DNA of 64,000 bases from an uncultured Lachnospiraceae bacterium. Lineage in GTDB: Bacteria; Bacillota; Clostridia; Lachnospirales; Lachnospiraceae. A program made the translations under genes and the position numbers. How positions within the stretch are numbered: position 1 is the stretch's first letter; each line of letters starts with the position of its first letter. This document shows, piece after piece, positions 61,220-64,000 of this stretch. The notes beneath the pieces are model-generated. The model was not told the origin of the DNA, made no database searches, and saw only the letters and a program-made list of their open reading frames with translations. The stretch is from assembly GCA_910589265.1 (NCBI GenBank), contig CAJUTQ010000003.1:4190-68189 (forward strand). The letters run 5' to 3'.

Positions 61220-61775
61220 CTCCAACTTTATTGCTAAACTACATAGTCAACTGTACTTCCAACCAAACCTCTCTGTCGCTGCATATAGGATTTCAAGACT
61301 TCTGTTCTTTGCCTGTAATCTTCACAAACCATTGTAGGATTATCAAAATGCTCTCATATTGCAGAAGCAGCCCAATATCCACTTTCCATTCCTGCAGATA
61401 TCCCTTCCCCTTGTCATCTGTGAATATCATTCCTCTATTTTCTATAGGGGTACACATAACAGACTCTGATGTCTGTTCCCCAAAATAGTACTTCACTAGT
61501 TCCATTGATTTCTTTATCAAAATACCTGAACAGGACTTAAAGCATCTTGAATTTCTCTTCCATGAAAACTTTACGGCCCTTATCTGATAAAATCTTGGAG
61601 GCTGTTCAGTCTGTTGGTCCTACCCAAACTACTATAATATCATACATCTGTATATTATCCTTTCCCCTATTTTCTATTATTTCGGCAAAAAGCTTTATCT
61701 CCTTTATGATTCATAAAAATATAAATGCACAAATTGGGACAAATCAATCTTGCCCTATCCACAAGAAAATATGAT
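61220..61775 (-). pseudogene. broken coding sequences with shifted frames
   Basis: The minus strand contains several coding-like stretches in different frames, each ended by stops: GAPDKKTVFYHIFLWIGQD (near 61770), DIIVVWVGPTD (near 61640), a 75-codon frame with YFGEQTSESVMCTPIENRG and DDKGKGYLQEWKVDIG (61293-61520), and in another frame PTMVCEDYRQRTEVLKSYMQ (near 61280). None has a start with a ribosome site. This looks like one or two genes decayed by frameshifts, immediately upstream of the Imm51/membrane pair. Original family not recognised. 61780-62028 holds only a 48-codon plus frame with no ribosome site. Confidence 0.4.
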
Positions 61776-62028
61776 AAAAAACAGTCTTCTTATCTGGCGC
61801 TCCTATAGGAAAGGGTGTGCCTTCTATATTGGATGCATAACCTAACAGAATGCTCATATACGGTAAAGAAGCAAGCAACCGAAAACAAGAAATAGACAGC
61901 CAGTTATACACATTACAGCACAATGCCGACTACTACGGAAATTTTTTCATTCCTGTATATATCCAGTGTTGTAAAGCGTATAGAACCAGTATATAATCAA
62001 GTAATCTAATACAGGGAGGAAATACCGT

Positions 62029-62742
62029 ATGTTTTCGTATGAAGAAATACAAAAGTACAGCGAAACAGATATTCGTATTTACAAATATATTGTTTCTGAT
62101 ATTGATAAAATACAATACATGACCATTAGGGAGCTTGCAAAAGAGCTTCAAGTATCTACGTCTACCATATTGCGCTTTTGCAATAAAAACAATTTTGATG
62201 GGTATTCCGAATTTAAAGAAGCTCTGAAAAAAGAAATTACTTTACAAGCCACATATCCGCCTATGGAAGATTTGCAGGAACTTTCTGATTTTTTTACAAG
62301 AGCAAATTCAAGTGCCTTTGAGGAAAAATTATTGTTTGCGATTAGCGTTCTTAGAAAAGCTGATTTGATAATTTTTACAGGTATGGGGTCATCAGGAACG
62401 TTGGCAAAATACGGAGCAAGATATTTTTCCAATATGGGGCATTTTGCCGTAGGGCTGGAAGATGTATTTTATCCGATAGAAACATTCCACTGGAAAAACA
62501 CAGCCGTAATCGCATTATCAGAAAGCGGCGAAACTGAAAAATTAATTGAAGCAGTCAGCCAGTTTAAGAAAAAGAATTGTTGTGTTCTAAGTATTATTAA
62601 TTCCCCATTCTCAACCTTAGCGAAATTGTCGGATTGGAATTTTTCTTATAACTTGAATACCAAACGAATTAATGGGGGATATAACGGCACAACACAAATT
62701 CCTGTCGTTTTTGTTATTGAAACGCTTGCAAAAAGAATATAA
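62029..62742 (+). CDS. MurR/RpiR family transcriptional regulator
   Basis: A 237-residue sugar-phosphate-responsive regulator. The N-terminal HTH_6 domain reads TIRELAKELQVSTSTILRFC and FDGYSEFKEALKK; the C-terminal SIS domain (about 105-230) has IIFTGMGSSGTLAKYGARYF and ALSESGETEKLIEAVSQFK. It would control a sugar or amino-sugar catabolic operon, which is not in this window. GGGAGG ribosome site 8 bases upstream; own terminator. Base composition is less AT-rich than its neighbours, which may indicate separate origin. Confidence 0.88.
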   Translation: MFSYEEIQKYSETDIRIYKYIVSDIDKIQYMTIRELAKELQVSTSTILRFCNKNNFDGYSEFKEALKKEITLQATYPPMEDLQELSDFFTRANSSAFEEKLLFAISVLRKADLIIFTGMGSSGTLAKYGARYFSNMGHFAVGLEDVFYPIETFHWKNTAVIALSESGETEKLIEAVSQFKKKNCCVLSIINSPFSTLAKLSDWNFSYNLNTKRINGGYNGTTQIPVVFVIETLAKRI

Positions 62743-62750
62743 GGAAACAG

Positions 62751-62782
62751 CCTGTTACTTGCTTTGTAACAGGTTTTTTTTT
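62751..62782 (+). terminator. terminator of the RpiR gene
   Basis: CCTGTTAC (62751-62758) pairs with GTAACAGG (62766-62773), loop of 7, then nine Ts. The IS110 remnant begins right after it, so the insertion or deletion boundary falls at about 62783. Confidence 0.85.
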
Positions 62783-63297
62783 ACCATGAAGCATGGAGGC
62801 AGTTCAGGGAAAATGATATCTATTAGTCGAGTGACAGAAAGCTTAAGCTTGGAACGGTAACCAATCATACGATAACGATGCCTTGTTAGTGACTTTAGCT
62901 CTTGGATCTGGTATGATGAAGGTGAATAGGATTTAGATTCATCAGAAAAGAGCATCGTTGCAATGACTTTGGCGTCACACTTATCTGTTTTGGTTTTTCT
63001 AAGGGTTCCAGCCTTACGAAAAGCCTTTGTTGCTAAAGGGTTCCGTACAGTAATATGAAAGCCTTTGGAATACAGATAGTTTGTAATGTTTGTGCTGTAA
63101 TGACCGGTTGATTCAAGTCCTATTTTTACGTTTGAAAAATCAGCTGACTCAAGCGCAGAGATGATTGAGGTGTAAAGTGTATCGAAACCTTCTTTTGTGT
63201 TTGAAATACGAAGGGAATCCGTAATGATAACACCACTAGAATCAATGATACAGCAGTCATGTTTGGATTTGGCTACATCAATGCCAACAAATAACAT
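62755..63297 (-). pseudogene. IS110-family transposase, C-terminally truncated
   Basis: The start (63297, GGAG 9 bases upstream) is intact and the first ~165 residues are a DEDD RuvC-like recombinase domain: MLFVGIDVAKSKHD (Asp6), LESTGHYSTN (Glu59 region) and TDKCDAKVIATML (Asp pair near 102-105). Complete IS110 transposases have about 400 residues with a C-terminal domain bearing the nucleophile serine; here the frame ends 15 codons after FPELPPCF inside the RpiR terminator. So the right half is deleted and the element should not move on its own. Confidence 0.85.
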
Positions 63298-63337
63298 AAA
63301 GAATCACTCCTTTGTAATAAATTTATGCTGTGTTTTT

Positions 63338-63500
63338 GCAAACTCTATGTTGAATGTATCCTTGCTATATAGAAAACGTCATGCGTTATCTAACTAATTA
63401 ACAACTAAACATAGAGCTGTGGTTAGAGCCTCCAAAGGAAACAGTCAGCTTATAGGGAAGCTGCCGTAGGCGCTATTACTAATCCACAGCGTCTACAACT
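63338..63500 (-). ncRNA. putative IS110 bridge RNA region
   Basis: The 233 bases upstream of the transposase start are non-coding and highly structured. Read on the minus strand, a first stem-loop is made by GCTGTGG/CCACAGC (63416-63422 with 63484-63490) with an inner hairpin CAGCTT/AAGCTG (63446-63451, 63458-63463); a second by CTCTATGTT/AACATAGAG (63343-63351 with 63408-63416) with an inner AACG/CGTT hairpin near 63375-63392. Two large loops in tandem are the layout of bridge RNAs, which pair with target and donor DNA for IS110 recombinases. The element's left end should be near 63500-63525. Confidence 0.6.
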
Positions 63501-63575
63501 GATTATATAGAAAATAATCAAGAAAGGAAAATGTGTAATGAATTTCCCTATGCGTTCATTATACTAGGTGCTACT

Positions 63576-64000
63576 ATGACTGAATTAGAAAAATGTATGA
63601 CAGGAGAATATTATAACTGCCATGATAAAATCTTTTTAGATATAAAAAGTCATGCGAGAACATTATTGCAGAAATATAATGCCCTTACCTATGAGCAAAA
63701 AGCAGAAAAAATAAATATCTTAAAACAGTTGTTTGGAGGAATTGGCACAAATGTATCTGTCGGGCTTCCATTTATCTGCGATTATGGAAGAAATATCTAT
63801 GTTGGAAACAATGTTTCCGTGAATATGAATTGCACATTCGTAGACTGCAATAAAATAACGATTGGCGATAATGTGTTAATTGCTTCAAATGTGCAGCTTT
63901 ATACAGCAACACACCCTGTTGAACTGTCAGAAAGACTTACACCAAACTGGAACATGGAAACAGAACAGTATTTTTGCCGTACCTACGCCTTGCCTATAAA
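63576..64000 (+). CDS. sugar O-acetyltransferase (maltose acetyltransferase-like), partial
   Basis: Visible 141 residues beginning MTELEKCMTGEYYNCHDKIF, the Mac domain of maltose/galactoside O-acetyltransferases, followed by hexapeptide-repeat beta-helix sequence (FICDYGRNIYVGNNVSVNMN, CNKITIGDNVLIASNVQLYT) with the catalytic His in ATHPVE. The gene continues beyond the right edge. AGGTG 5 bases upstream of the ATG at 63576 supports this start; an in-frame ATG at 63531 has an AAAGG placed rather close. Confidence 0.85.
   Translation, partial: MTELEKCMTGEYYNCHDKIFLDIKSHARTLLQKYNALTYEQKAEKINILKQLFGGIGTNVSVGLPFICDYGRNIYVGNNVSVNMNCTFVDCNKITIGDNVLIASNVQLYTATHPVELSERLTPNWNMETEQYFCRTYALPI

Noticed and set aside
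61850..61996. 48-codon plus-strand frame starting MLIYGKEASNRKQEIDSQ
   Set aside because: No ribosome site and no recognised family; possibly another relic in the decayed stretch before the RpiR gene.

Overview
The window looks like chromosomal DNA of a low-GC, spore-forming anaerobic Firmicute, most likely a Clostridia member close to Lachnospiraceae. The reasons are AT-rich intergenic DNA, strong GGAGG ribosome sites, sporulation genes (spoIIE, yabP, yabQ, a CotS-type protein, ricT/yaaT), a PerR plus reverse-rubrerythrin oxidative-stress pair, and two blocks of gene order shared with the Bacillus subtilis origin region. Species assignment is inference; no rRNA gene is present.

Layout. 1-5.5 kb: an ABC exporter operon (response regulator, ATPase, permease, and the start of another gene at the edge) divergent from a response regulator/histidine kinase pair, followed by an AbrB-type regulator and a convergent acyl carrier protein gene. 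5.9-13.9 kb: a packed nine-gene minus-strand operon (HD protein, Orn/Lys/Arg decarboxylase, pyk, a guanylate-kinase-like gene, yaaR, holB, ricT, an N6-methyltransferase, rsmI) resembling the yaaO-tmk-yaaQR-holB-yaaT-yabB-rsmI region of Bacillus. 14-22.8 kb: L,D-transpeptidase, a polytopic membrane protein, a YitT protein, sfsA, a YaiI protein, a D-2-hydroxyacid dehydrogenase, a soluble chemoreceptor and three tRNAs. 23-32.6 kb: a second two-component pair, two lipoproteins (one a BNR-repeat/solute-binding fusion), a MATE pump, a YciI protein, tRNA-Leu and a GH13 glucan hydrolase.

32.9-47.7 kb: the sporulation/division block ftsH-hpt-tilS-spoIIE-divIC-yabQ-yabP-rqcP-HU in conserved order, preceded by a serine-rich PEGA lipoprotein, a CotS-like kinase fold, cca, ackA and proS; proS carries a T-box leader with a readable promoter, proline specifier and terminator. 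47.8-53 kb: a permease, a pseudouridine synthase, a third two-component pair, then perR-rubrerythrin.

53-64 kb is the accessory, decaying part: an Lsa-like ABC-F antibiotic-resistance ATPase with a leader that looks like a ribosome-controlled attenuator; remnants of a SIR2-family gene and of an XRE regulator beside azlCD; several small genes (one 56-residue two-helix membrane protein that is easy to miss); an Imm51-type orphan immunity gene with a membrane partner and broken neighbours; an RpiR regulator; and an IS110-family element whose transposase is truncated but whose upstream non-coding region still folds like a bridge RNA. A sugar O-acetyltransferase runs off the right edge.

The best candidates for follow-up are the ABC-F leader, the IS110 remnant with its putative bridge RNA, the BNR/solute-binding lipoprotein fusion next to a two-component system, and the orphan immunity/pseudogene cluster. 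Nothing seen amounts to a clearly new multi-gene defence or biosynthetic system.
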